64,000 nt of DNA from Amphibalanus amphitrite. Taxonomy: Eukaryota > Arthropoda > Thecostraca > Balanomorpha > Balanidae. The notes beneath the pieces are model-generated. The model ran no database searches, had not been told where the DNA came from, and saw only the letters and a program-made list of their open reading frames with translations. The stretch is taken from NCBI RefSeq assembly GCF_019059575.1, contig NW_024881503.1, positions 2,108,001 through 2,172,000 of the forward strand. Direction: 5' to 3'. Below, in pieces: positions 10,809 through 21,459 of this stretch (its first letter is position 1; every line of letters starts with the position of its first letter). A program made the position numbers and the translations under genes.

Positions 10809-12004
10809 CCCGCGCCGTGCTAGGGGGCGTTATTGCGCCCCCCCTCAGGTTTTTCGCAAATATCTGGAAAACGGCTGCGCGCAGCGCCGCCATTTTCAGC
10901 ATACCTTATCATGCATCTTTTTTGCACATGTTGTAAAAATGTCTGACGCGGGTGATGGAAGGTCAGGTCACCAGGTTATGCCAAGTGACCTAGCCTAAGA
11001 AAAAGTTCAAATGCTTACCATTGCTATACCGACTGAACGATTGCTTTGAACCTTTCAGCGATTGATGAAAGCAACACTATTCATGAAATGTATATCTCGG
11101 AATTTCGATATCTGTGACCTAAGGTCAGGTCAGTTGTGCGACGTCTCCATTAGGTAGGTAGGTATAATTAAGTCTTTGGGAGAAAACTGAAAGGCATCTC
11201 TTTTGGACGAGCGCCATTCTAGACAATATCAAGCATTGGGATACATATGTAATTAACACACTGAATAAGAACATTGCACCTAGTGTGACCACTCATTATG
11301 TCCTAGAGGTCATCCCATGTCATGAAAGGTCCGCAGCAGTTTTTTTTTAAAAATAACTTTTGATAGATTCAAGCTAGAACGATAAAAACACCTCGGCTGT
11401 GTTTAGCTCGACGATACGCATCGACTGCTATGCAGCATGACCTTTCCCGGTCAGGTCATGACCTTGACCTGAGGTCAAATTCTCAAAATTACCCTTCATA
11501 AGGTCAACCTTTAGTTTGTTCGACGTGTCTCGACGACAGAAACGCAATGCTGACAAACGTAATGTCGAGACTCTCTTGAGTCAAAAGTTATTGCAGGAAA
11601 ACATTGTTCGTAAAAAGGCTATTTTTAGTCTTTTGCCCTCTGAAGGCTAAACCGTTGACCTGAGGTCAAATCTGAGCGCAGCTTGCAGAAACACCTTTAA
11701 AAGGGCTATCGAATGCGCTTTTCTGCGGCGCTATAGCTCTATTGGTTTCCGAGTTATGTGCCGCTGCTTCGAAAACGGAAAAATGTTGAAACAGGCAACA
11801 TTTTACCTTTGATGACCTCTGGTGACCTGACATTCGACCTGACCTAAAAAATGACCGTTTTGTTTTCGTCCTGTTTTTTGACGATCTTTCGAATGCCGCT
11901 TATCGCGTGTCACTACGCGGCCCAGGAGCCGAATTAGACGAGGGAGTGTGCCCCCCCCCTCCCCAGCAGGACACGGAAAACTCAGACCACCAGCACGGCA
12001 CGGG
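10809..12004. mobile_element. TTAA-type AGGTCA-rich element nested in the hAT element
   Basis: Starts CCCGCGCCGTGCTAG, ends CAGCACGGCACGGG followed by TTAA at 12005-12008. The left target copy is degenerate (AAAG). It has the family body: a G/C palindrome (gggggcgttattgcgcccccc), TTTTTCGCAAATATC, many AGGTCA words, and a C-rich palindrome at the right end. Confidence 0.7.
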
Positions 12005-12099
12005 TTAAAAGTCGTAGATGGGCACCGCTACCCTAGCAAAAGATATTAGCAAAAAGGTGACCTCCATTTACTGGTGCAGTCCTCCTCCTCCCGGTCCTT

Positions 12100-13380
12100 T
12101 TTCTGGAAGCGTCTCACTTATGCTGGTATGCCTCACTTCCCGGGGGCGCCCAACCTCTGCTTGGATCGCCTAATCCATTATGGAGAGACCCACTTTGCTT
12201 AAGTCGCCTCATTTCTTCCTTCTAAGAACGACCAATTTGCTGTAGGCGGCCCACTTATCTGGGACGCCCATCTTTTGCTAGAAGTGCCCCTCTTCTTCCT
12301 GATGCGTCCCACTTCTACTACGAGTGCACCTTTTCTGTTAGGGCGCCCCTTTGCTGCTGAGGAGTCTTTTCTACTGTGAATAGGGCGACCCTCTCCTGTT
12401 TGGCGACCCCAAATTCTGCTGGAGGCGCCCCACTTCTGCCCAACTTTTGGTGGGGTGCCCCTCTCTTGCAGGGGGCACTTCTCTTTTGCTGGAGACGCCA
12501 CTCTTGTGGGGGCGCCCTTCCACTGCGGGGAACGTCGCTCTTCTGCCAGAGGCACCCCTTTTCTTCTTATGGGGCTCCTGTTTTTTTTTTCTGGGGCGAG
12601 GCGACCCTCTGCTGCTCGGAACGGGGCACACCTCTCCTTTTACTGGGGCACCGCCCCTCTGCTGGGGTTGCCCTTCCGCTGTCGTCAGGGGCGCCCCTCT
12701 TGGTAGAATATACTCCTTTTCTTTTTGTAATGGGGCGCCCCTCTTCTACCGGGGGCGCCCATCTGCTGCTGGGGCGTCTGTCTTCTGCCGGATATTGTCA
12801 ATGGGGCGCCCATATCCTGTTTGGCGGGCCCAACCTCTGCTGGAGGCTGCCTATTTCTGATTAACTTTTGCTGTGGCGCCTCTCTTCTGCTGGGGCGCCC
12901 CTCTTCTGCTTGGGGCGCCCGTCTCCTACTGGAGACCCCTCTCTTCTGCTGGGGCGCCCCTCTTCTGCCAGTGGCACCCATTTTCTTACTATGGGGCTCC
13001 TTTTTTGCTGGGGCGCCCAGCTGCTGTCAGGGCGCCCCTCTTCTCGGAATGGGGGCGCCTCTCTCCTTTTGCTGGGGCGTCGCTCCTCTTCAGGGGGACA
13101 CGTCTCCTGCTAAGGGTGCCCTTCCGCTGCCAGGGGCGCCCCTCTTGAACAGAAGGTGTTTTATATTCTTGTAACGAGACGCCCTCTTCTGCTGGGGGCG
13201 CCCTTCTGCTGGGGGCGCCCATCTGCTGCTGGGGCGACTCTCATCTGCTGGGAATAGGCAATTGGGCGTCACTCTCCTGCTTGGTGAGCCCAACTTCTGC
13301 TGGAGGCGCCCTATTTCTGCTGAACCTTTGCTGTGTCGCCGCTCTTCTGCTCGGGGCGCCCTCTCTGCCGCGGGATATGG
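12100..13380. repeat. GC-rich minisatellite inside the hAT element
   Basis: Dozens of degenerate ~20-30 bp units around the word CTCTTCTGCTGGGGCGCCCC. Long open frames on both strands here are by-products of the repeat and not genes. Confidence 0.85.
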
Positions 13381-13446
13381 GCGCCTTTTTCGGATGGCGG
13401 GGGGGGGGGCGGCCGCCCCCGTCGCCCCCCCCTGGATCCGCGCCTG

Positions 13447-13454
13447 TCTTCAGC
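13447..13454. repeat. Target-site duplication, right
   Basis: Second TCTTCAGC copy; on the minus strand it reads GCTGAAGA and encodes the Ala-Glu at the junction of the receptor. Confidence 0.9.
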
Positions 13455-13652
13455 CATGATCTGCCACAACTGGAACAGGTATCCGCTATACGCGACCGAG
13501 CCGTCCGGACGATGCTGTACGGAGATGTAAGGCATGTCGTTGATCGCGACGACTCGCAGTGGCCGGTCCGGCGTCCCGGCAGACCATTCAGGTCCCGGAC
13601 CGGTGGACCAGCCCGGTCCCAGCAGAGTCAGACCTCCACGACGTTCCTCCAT

Positions 13653-14046
13653 CAGCGTAACACTGGCGGTGGGCTTGCTGACACCTCAGGCGGGCTGGAA
13701 CATTGACTGACGCATCGATTAGACCTAGATCCTGCCGAGTGGGTCGATGGTACCGCTAGAAGCTTTTCACTTTGCAGCTTTTGACCAAAATGGAAGCTAA
13801 GTCATGTCGCTGTGTGGGGCACTTACAGCCCATCCATCAGGACCTTTTCAACTACGCTTTGAAAGAAACAACTCCAGGCTCACGGGCCGCCAATATTTCA
13901 ACCTCTTCCGACATTCACCGCGCATATTAGTTGTATACCGAAAGTTTAGACCCCATAAAGTCTTACTGGAACCTTCGTCTTTCACTGCAACGCTGGGTGC
14001 TAACCGCGTGTATGTACAGCATCGCTCAATCCCATTCCCCCAATAG
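13653..14046 (-). promoter_or_regulatory. Upstream region of IR copy 3
   Basis: About 13653-13870 carries the block conserved upstream of the IR copies (ccattttggtcaaaagctgc, tgccccacacagcgaca on the minus strand). An in-frame TGA upstream of the ATG supports translation starting at MEERRGG. The remaining bases to 14046 show nothing recognisable. Confidence 0.5.
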
Positions 14047-14048
14047 TA

Positions 14049-14997
14049 GGGGAAAGTGGGATAAGACGGTCAGGGTAGGTAAGACGGGCACCCCTTCTGC
14101 AGACCAAACCAATAGCGCTACGAGCGAGAAAAATTAGGACCAGAATTGCCTTTCCCACTACACACCACCATTGAAGTCTGGTGAATTTGTGTTCAGTCAA
14201 TACTCAATAATCCTTTATATTGATTTCTTTAAAACACTAATTTCATTGAAAACATCAATAATGTATTGTGCAAGCTTTTGTGCGCAGCACTGTAGAGTTA
14301 AAAACTCGCAATCACTTGTGGTACATTCATATGCCATCAGTGTTCATTTACCGCGAATTTGCTTTGTCTGCAACAAATTGTCCACAAAAAAATCGTGCTG
14401 AACTTCTGACATTGAGTTTGGGGTAAGACGGGCAACTATGAATCCAATGGGTCTGTAATGGTGAAAATATTTTTGTTGCTGTAGGAAAAAAAGAAGCATT
14501 TCTAATAGAATATATTCGATTCCGATACTCACAGACATATTAGCAATACTCCTTCGGCAAGTTTATTCTCGAATAATGAATGTGGAAACGGTTCTACATG
14601 GCTTCTGAACTAGGGCCTATAATTATACGAGCATACGCCTTCTGCATGAATCTCGTATACTGCCATTTCCGAAGCACTTGAGACCAACGAGCGACTGTAT
14701 CAATGCGGCTAATCTCGGGCATTTGTTGCGAGCTGTGCTGGTCGTTGAAAGAAGATGGCCGTCTTGCACTATCCATGTGACCGTCTTACCCCATGGGGTG
14801 GGGTAAGACGGGTTTTTGCAAGGTTTTGCAAAAATAGCTGCAGTTTATTTGTTGAATCAGGTCTAAGTCTCATCTTCTGGCAAATGGAAGTAAAATGTCT
14901 AAAAAAGGTTTTAACTCAGGTTCCCGTTTCTATGATGTTTCTAACCGGCCGAAAAATGGCTCCAAAGTTAAGGTGCCCGTCTTACCCCACTTTCCCC
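14049..14997. mobile_element. TA-flanked MITE with GTAAGACGGGC motifs
   Basis: Ends are GGGGAAAGTGGG and CCCACTTTCCCC, each bordered by TA (14047-14048 and 14998-14999), as in Tc1/mariner-type insertions. The word TAAGACGG or its complement recurs near both ends and inside (about 14061, 14081, 14423, 14782, 14803, 14977). No transposase frame; non-autonomous. Confidence 0.75.
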
Positions 14998-14999
14998 TA

Positions 15000-15689
15000 A
15001 TTGTGGCCATCGCACAACCCCTGAACCTATCGAAGATGTTGTTAACCTGTATCCTCTTGAAATCGGCGACTGCCTGGCCGATGGCGGTCGTGACGACGTC
15101 AAAAGTGATGTGGGCTCGTTTTTTTTTTTTTTTTACCCTGTCTCGAAGTTAAGTCGTGGGACTTTCATAGGTACTGGGGCAGCGCTGAGACCAGAACACG
15201 GTCATCCAGGACCTGTCCACATTCACCTCACATCACTTTTGGACCAGATATGGACGATATAAGTCGCAAACTCTTATGGACAGCAGAGTGGTATGTTTCA
15301 ACATGATCATTGTCCGTAACATATGCTGAGGGAAAGTCCTTCCGGACTCTTTAGGGCACACCGTCTGAGGCCTGAAAAATATACTTCCCAAGCGTATCCA
15401 AAAGATGATAAAGGGAGGTTTTGACGAAGGAGGACAAAAAATATTTAAAGACGACCCTCTAAGTGACCATTAATGTATCGCTCTGGCAGTCTCAAGGCGG
15501 TGGAACTGCCGGCCTCCAGGGCTGTCTTTCGGCAGGCATTGTGTTCTGTTCCCACCGCTCTGACCAAGTCGCAGTGGGTGGGTCCAGTCCGGTCCTCGAG
15601 ACCTCGTGGGACCCTCAGCATCGCCAGTAGCGGTGCTGAGCACCAGACGTCTAGAGACTGAACAGCGAACACCGTCACTTAGGCGCTTC
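15000..15689. other. Intergenic between TA element and IR copy 4
   Basis: A T15 tract near 15119-15134 is the only feature. It is otherwise unremarkable. Confidence 0.35.
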
Positions 15690-16914
15690 GTTTTTTTTTG
15701 GTGGCGCTTCGCCTGTGAGATTTTGTGCAAGAACAGCTCCATTGCCAGTACAACCAGACTGGCCACTATTCCAAGAGACATCAGTGAATGGGCATCACCT
15801 TCTGTACGGACAACTTCATAAGTGTGACGTGGATTGTATGTACTTTGATGAAGCTGCCAAATAGAGTCTATTAATCGCGACACTGAGCCTGTTTGGTGCA
15901 GCTTGAGCAGCACTTCGGTTATATATGGCATTCTTGAAAGCACTTCTTCCTTTGGGAATTGCCATGAAGCCATGAAGAGTGGGAATGGGATGGGCCGGAT
16001 GGGTGTGTCTTGCAGCGGGGAATAGTCGCACGCCTCCTCATCAAGCAAGTAATGCAGAGTGCCAAAATCAGCAAACACCAAAAGTTTCTGTTGGTAGGTT
16101 TCCACTTTCCAGTATGCCTTTGGTTATACGATTTAGATTTTAGTGCTACAAACCTGTCGCCGGTAACTGATCGTCGATACAGCTCTCGTTCGTCGGGATC
16201 GGAGCTGGTTCTAAACTCGTTCAGCTTGTACACGCCGGTGTACATTGCTAGAGTCCAGTCGGGCTGTTTGACAAACTCGCGAACGCTGCTAATAAGTCGG
16301 TCAACCTGGGTTCCGCCAGAAATGACAGCAAGTTGGCCGTGTAGTTCGTTGATGTGGATCAGGATGCCCATCACCCAGCCGAAGATGGTGGTAGTGCGGC
16401 CGGCCAGGGGCTGCGGCATCCTGTCCCAGCTCTGGTGTACAAGCGTCCTGTCCGCGTTTTATTCTTATTTTTATGTTACATTGTTGTACATGAATAGTCC
16501 TGGTGTCAACAAACTCTTCTACTAGTTTTGAATCGGTGTCAAGAAACTCTTCTACTAGTTTTGAACACCGTTGATGTACCGTTATATAAAACGCCGTGCG
16601 ATGTATTAGTTCAGTTATAATTCCTGACAAGTCGTCCATACCTGTGGAGTTGTAAATATACGCAAATACGAGCTGAAAGACTGGAAAATAGGAGCCAGGT
16701 AGAAATAATTTCGATAACAATTGAACACCTGTGAAATCATTAATCAATGTTCGCCAACCAGTTTTCTCCGTAATTCAGCTAGCAATCCTCGTACTGCGTT
16801 TGAAGAGACATTTACAGTGAGGTTCGAACTTATAGAAGACAAAAAAAAAAACGAACTATAGTCCGGTAGACCAGCCCGCTCCCAGCAGAGTTAGACCCCC
16901 ACGACGCTCCTCCA
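15690..16914 (-). pseudogene. Ionotropic receptor copy 4, decayed
   Basis: The start (MEERRGGLTLLGAGWSTG) lies at 16914-16858. Homology then stops and resumes at ~16445 with the pore-side sequence LAGRTTTIFGWVMGILI, so most of S1 and all of M1 (about 580 bp in copy 2) are replaced by ~410 bp of unrelated DNA. A 4 bp insertion within the M3 codons breaks the conserved NYTANL motif and is partly compensated a little downstream. Further frameshifts lie around 16130 and in the A9 run near 15695. S2 and M4 remnants (FADFGTLHYLL, SLGIVASLVVLAMELF) confirm the family. Not functional as it stands. Confidence 0.8.
16445..16857. other. Foreign segment replacing S1/M1 of IR copy 4
   Basis: AT-richer than the receptor and without homology to the other copies. 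It contains a direct duplication of caa-aaactcttctactag (about 16507-16564) and a TATA-like ttatataaaacg at ~16580. It could be a solo LTR or other repeat, but I could not find clean termini or a target duplication. Confidence 0.4.
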
Positions 16915-18648
16915 TAGGCAGCACTTGTGAGCCCGCCAGCACCTCTGCGACATTTGAACATCGGCTAACACATCGAGCGGGCCCTGCCGAGTGGGTCGAT
17001 GGTACCGCGAAGCTTTTCACTTTGCAGCTTTTGACCAAAATGGAAGCTAAGTCATGTCGCTGTGTGGGGCACTTGCAGTGCATTCAGGTGAAAATGTCCA
17101 CTGCGCCTTGGAACATCGAACTGCAGACGACAGCGAAGGACAGGGTATATAATATAAAAACAGCGGCGCAGCTAACTATTCCGACATCTGTTACGCACAT
17201 ACATTGCTGGTGAATTAGGACACCATAGGATCACACAGATAACCGATAAGGATAAGTGGCAATCAGACACAAAAGATCATCAAAACTCATTTTACCTAGG
17301 CTGTGGCTATTAATGAAGAATTTGAGTCTTTCAATTTCCAGGTACCTTTCGTAATATTTTCATTAGTTATTTCAGGTCATGGTCAGTTTTATTATCAGGT
17401 CATAACCGAAGGCTTGTTGTCATTAGTTAAAACACTATTCGTAAGAATTAGTTCAATTGGAAAACGAATCTGAGTTCCCTGTCAATTATGCAAATATCAG
17501 TTTTGACAGCAAGCCTCGGTGATTCAGCGCCGACCGAGAAGTCGGGCTGTGTCATTCGATCCTCTCCCATCGGGCCGCTCATCTGTTCGCTGAATGAGCG
17601 GCTCATCTGTTCGCTAGATGAGCGGCTCATCTGTCCGCCGGATGAACCGAACCCGTCGGAGCGTCAGACGCCCTGCCGTCCGATCAGATGGGACAACCCT
17701 TTGTTGACAGAGGGAGGTTCGGAACGATGACCGGTACTCAGCCTTCTGACACGGGCGCCGTTGGTATGGGAGCGCTATGCGAGAGTCGATCAGCACGTGT
17801 GGGCGGTCAGCTCGGTAAATCGATGGATGGCCAACCTATCTAATGTTTACAGTATGCCGGCCTGCCGTACCGTCCACACATTCCAGTCGTTCATCTACTG
17901 ACATGCGCCGATTGTTGACAATCCCGCTCACACACAAAACATGCCTCCTAGCTCAATTGTTTGAGGTTTAAAGTCTGACAGACACAGGAACTCTGGGAGC
18001 CGCTCAACCCATCTACAACAAATCATTTTGACAGAGGGGTTTCATGATGGCGGTGGTGACCAGTTTGGCGGAAGAGATGGTCTGCGCCAGCTAGGCCACG
18101 TACTCTTCTGCGGTTTTATTTAGGGAGGTGACGCCACTTAATGCGGTTTTCCTTATCTATCATCTCCCATGTTGCCTAATTTTATTATACTTCGTCGGTA
18201 AATTCCACGAAGAAAGGAATTTATTTCGACTATTGCTTGCAATTGTGAAAAATGCGTTCAGTTTTTGGACAATGACACATCGTAGGTATGTAAAATAAAT
18301 AAATGGTTTGCCCTGTTATTCATTTCCAAGTGACATACGTAAACGTGCCGAAGGAGATTTATCGAATGACAAAACTTATCGGAAAAAAGCGCCGGGGCAT
18401 GCGAATGACTTCCCTCTCGTGAAGAGTTATCGGCGAATCTCACGAGACACATGGCAAAGAGCCGACCTGTGTGTTGCCTGGCACGGGGTGAGCATTATTT
18501 CAAACATCTGCTCTCAGTGCACGATGAACGGGAGGGTTGTTTTTCGTTTGACACTTAAAGACCGACCAAGGCCTTGTAGCCGCTGTAGTCTCCGCAACAA
18601 CGACATTTTTTACACTTAGTGAATGCCGTGATAACCATGCCTAATGTA
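16915..18648. other. Upstream of IR copy 4 and intergenic
   Basis: 16915-17130 repeats the conserved IR upstream block (tggaagctaagtcatgtcg, ctgtgtggggcactt). At 17571-17645 there is a short tandem repeat of gagcggctcatctgttcgct (three copies). Nothing else is recognised up to 18648. Confidence 0.4.
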
Positions 18649-18652
18649 TTAA

Positions 18653-19649
18653 CCCGCGCACCGACCGGGGGGGGGGGGCGGATATCCCCCCCCTGAGGTT
18701 TTTCGCGGATAGCGAGAAAACCGCGGCGCGGCGCGAAATTTGGTATGACTATTCTCTCATCAATTTTGCACATGGTGTGCAAGTTTGAACCTCCTAACTT
18801 TCAAGGTCAGGTCACCAGGTCACTTTGAATGACCCAACATCAAGTCACTTTTTTGCAACTTTGTCACCGTGCCAGAGCTACAGTAGATGTCGGAGGCCTT
18901 TGAAAGTCGCAGGATGTTATTAGGTCATTAGTAGCTACAATTTGTATATCTCGGAATTTCGATGTCGGTGACCTAAGGTCAGGTCAATTTCGCGACCTCC
19001 CCATTATAAGTCAATGCAATGGGGGAAAAATCAACTCCCTGTTTTTACCACTAAAACGGGTCGGAATGGCCCCATATACCAAACATGACTTCATATACGA
19101 TCAACCTTCACTACCTTGAGGTCTGTTTTGCTGTTGGGCAGCTGTAAGGTCATGTGACGTCATCAAAGGTCACCAGCGGTTTTTTGCCAATAACTCCGTA
19201 CAGGAACAAGATACAGCCGCGCGGATGGTCTCATTGTGTTCAGCTCGTCAAGACGCATCGAATGATATACATGATGACCTCGAGGTCACGTGACCTGAGG
19301 TCAACTTTTGACCTTGACCTTTCGAGGTCAACATATATATCATTCGATGCGGATTGACGAGAGGATCATGATGATGCCCTTAGTTTGTTCTTATCTTGAC
19401 TAATTCGAAAGTTATTCGAGAAAAACTCCATATCTAGCGCCGCCATTTTGACTTTTTCGACCCCTGTGACGTCATCTTTGACCTGACCTGAAAATGACCT
19501 TGGTAAAAATTGTAGACCTTGTCCGTGCGTATCCGATGCCGTTTGCCGCTTGTCGCTATCTTGCTTCGTTCTCGAGATCTCAGGGGGGGGGGGGCGGTCA
19601 TCCGCCCCCCCGTCGGTGCGAAGTTGGCGCACCGACTTCGGTGCGCGGG
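18653..19649. mobile_element. TTAA-flanked AGGTCA-rich element A
   Basis: Bordered by TTAA at 18649-18652 and 19650-19653, with ends CCCGCGCACCGAC and the inverse GTGCGCGGG. TTAA duplication with CCC...GGG ends is the piggyBac-type signature. Near each end is a G-tract/core/C-tract palindrome. The body has dense AGGTCA words, including a long palindromic stretch around GAGGTCACGTGACCTGAGG, and no transposase. Confidence 0.85.
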
Positions 19650-19653
19650 TTAA

Positions 19654-21448
19654 AATGAATAACTCTCTTAATTTTCACCCTCTTTCATTCCTATTTGTAG
19701 ATTTTATGTATTTAAAGCGCGCACCGTGCAGCGGAATTCAAACTCGCTAAGCAATCAACACCTACAAAACTGCACTGAAAACAGTTTAACCCAGAGCCGG
19801 CGAGTAAACCGGTGTTTCGCGGGTACCCCTATCCGCAACCATTTTTAACCACCCTCCCAGGAGTACAGTAAGGTCCCATTTCAGTGTAGCCGTATCTGCC
19901 TCAGCGGTTATATCCGCTCAGAGCAGGTATGACTAAAAGGGGTTACCCTCCACGCCTACCCTTCACCGACCAAGTCACGAGGGCCAACATTAAAGCCACG
20001 TGCTATGTTACAGCGCCACAGGCAATGGCCATGAATTGGCTATCGTATGCACCCTCGAGGGCAACGGGATGACATGATCGTCCGCCGCCACACCCCCTCC
20101 GCGGGGCGGGTCCTTGAATAGGGGCATTGTACCGCCGCCCGAGGCACAGGGGCGCGGCACGAACCTCTCCTCGGGGTATTTGTTGTCATGCACTTACAGC
20201 TGCTGCATGATCGCCAAATCGAGAATCACGATGTTAATTAGAGAGTATCGTTCGGCTTATGAACTGTGCAAAGATGGCCTTCAAAAGCGCCGCTGGTTTT
20301 CACGTGAGCTGATATCATGGCCGTTTTAGGGCTGCTCAGTTGTCAATGATTACGATCATGGGATTTATACAACTGGAAATGCGTAGTAGGTGTTGGGCTC
20401 TGATGGAAAGGTCAGACCTTCAGCCGCATTTGGGGCATCATTTCGTATCCGCGGTCACTAATCCCACCCTAGCGCGCTCAGTTTTAGACCGAGGCTAAGC
20501 ACGCTCGTATTGGACAAACAAGTTCAGAATACCTCTGAGAGAAGGGGGAGGGGGACATTTTTCACACCCTAATTTTGCAAACTTTTGCGAATAACCGAAG
20601 GTTTGTGTTCAATAGTTATGGAGGTATTCGTTAGTAGTGCTTTTTTATTGAAGAACAAATCTGAGTCCCTGACAATTTTGTACTGTAGAATGATAGCCAT
20701 CAGCATAGTTCGTAGATGTGTAGATCATGATGATACAAACGTGTTTTTTATTTAATTGTCTCTATGGTAGTTTTAATATCATTGTCACATTTACAAAACC
20801 CTCTCTTACTCGCGATTCTTTTGCGAGTTGGCAAAACCATCTTTTTTTTTAGAGATGACGTGAACAAAACCGAAAACACATGCAATATGAAGTCTTTAAT
20901 GAAAATCATTGCTTTTTTGTCTACTTTTTTTCACAAAATCGGGCTCGGTAGCTATCCCTGTCATTTGATTGAGATGTCCAGTACCCCGATACACTTTTCT
21001 GCTTAAAATACCCCTGGTCCTAGCGCTTCCCTATGAGCTGTACAGTGTCCACAGTCCCATGGCAGCCAGCAGCGCCCTCCCATTTTGTCTGAGCCACCCT
21101 CCTATTTCGTCTGAGACAGCCCATGGGAGCCCGGCAACAGCGCCCCCTCATATCACCTGCCCCAGCGAGGCTCAGCCTAGCAGCGCCCCCTCCTCCCAGC
21201 CACCCATATCCCGTCACCCAGCGCCCCCTCGTCTCCTCCAGTCGGTGCCACCCGCCCCCCGTCTCTGAGATGCCCTCGAGCCCGCCGGGCCGTCCGTCCC
21301 AGCTCGGTTCGCTCGGCTCCAGTCGAGTCAGTCGACCGTCGAACCTGACGCCGTGAGGGGCGCTTGTCGCGCGCTCGGGCACAGCTGCTGCGTCCCCCTG
21401 GAGAACGCCTCGAGACGACTGGTGGCCAGGGAGGAGGCGGACAGGAAC
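19654..21448. other. Intergenic and putative 5' region of the peroxidase-family gene
   Basis: No gene is supported in 19654-21000. From ~21090 the DNA is GC-rich with repeated agcgccccct words. An initiator-like TCAGTC at 21328-21333 lies ~120 bases upstream of the proposed ATG and is a candidate transcription start; this is weak evidence. Confidence 0.3.
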
Positions 21449-21459
21449 ATGGACGGAAG
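21449..21459 (+). CDS. Peroxidase-family gene exon 1 (start codon)
   Basis: AACATGGACGGAAG followed by the donor GTGAGG. It adds M-D-G and the first two bases of an Arg codon, completed by exon 2's G, giving MDGRWLSAR then a Leu run. Phase and signal-peptide fit are good, but the exon is tiny and rests on inference. Confidence 0.5.

Larger units (their letters stand above)
10689..13446. mobile_element. hAT-type non-autonomous transposon inserted in IR copy 3
   Basis: Ends are CAGGGGCGGATCCAGG and CCTGGATCCGCGCCTG, a 16 bp terminal inverted repeat with one mismatch, flanked by the 8 bp duplication TCTTCAGC. The 8 bp duplication and CAGGGG start are hallmarks of the hAT superfamily. No transposase frame is present. 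Inside are a nested AGGTCA-rich TTAA-type element (about 10809-12004) and a long GC-rich minisatellite (about 12100-13380), which together make up most of its length. Confidence 0.85.
9528..13652 (-). pseudogene. Ionotropic receptor copy 3, split by a hAT-type transposon
   Basis: Minus-strand IR in two exactly matching pieces. Codons 1-66 lie at 13652-13455 (starting MEERRGG, through FQLWQIM); the remaining 386 codons lie at 10688-9528 (starting AEELGISYQ). The gap is the element at 10689-13446 plus one copy of its 8 bp target duplication. The duplication encodes the codons at the junction, so removing the element with one duplicate leaves a continuous 452-residue frame with no other lesion. 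The S1 Arg (FTPDRSAVIDY), M1, pore (GWGSCLFAVAMAVARQGW), M3 with NYTANLMSFL, S2 and M4 (LMPLGIVASMIALPMELF) are all present. This looks like an insertion allele of an otherwise sound gene. Confidence 0.85.

Noticed and set aside
12376-13222. Several long open frames on both strands
   Set aside because: They follow the GC-rich minisatellite; the products are repetitive (PLLLG, RRAP) with no domain.
21020-21382. 120-codon minus-strand frame over the GC-rich 5' region
   Set aside because: Low-complexity Gly/Arg product opposite the probable 5' UTR; no domain.
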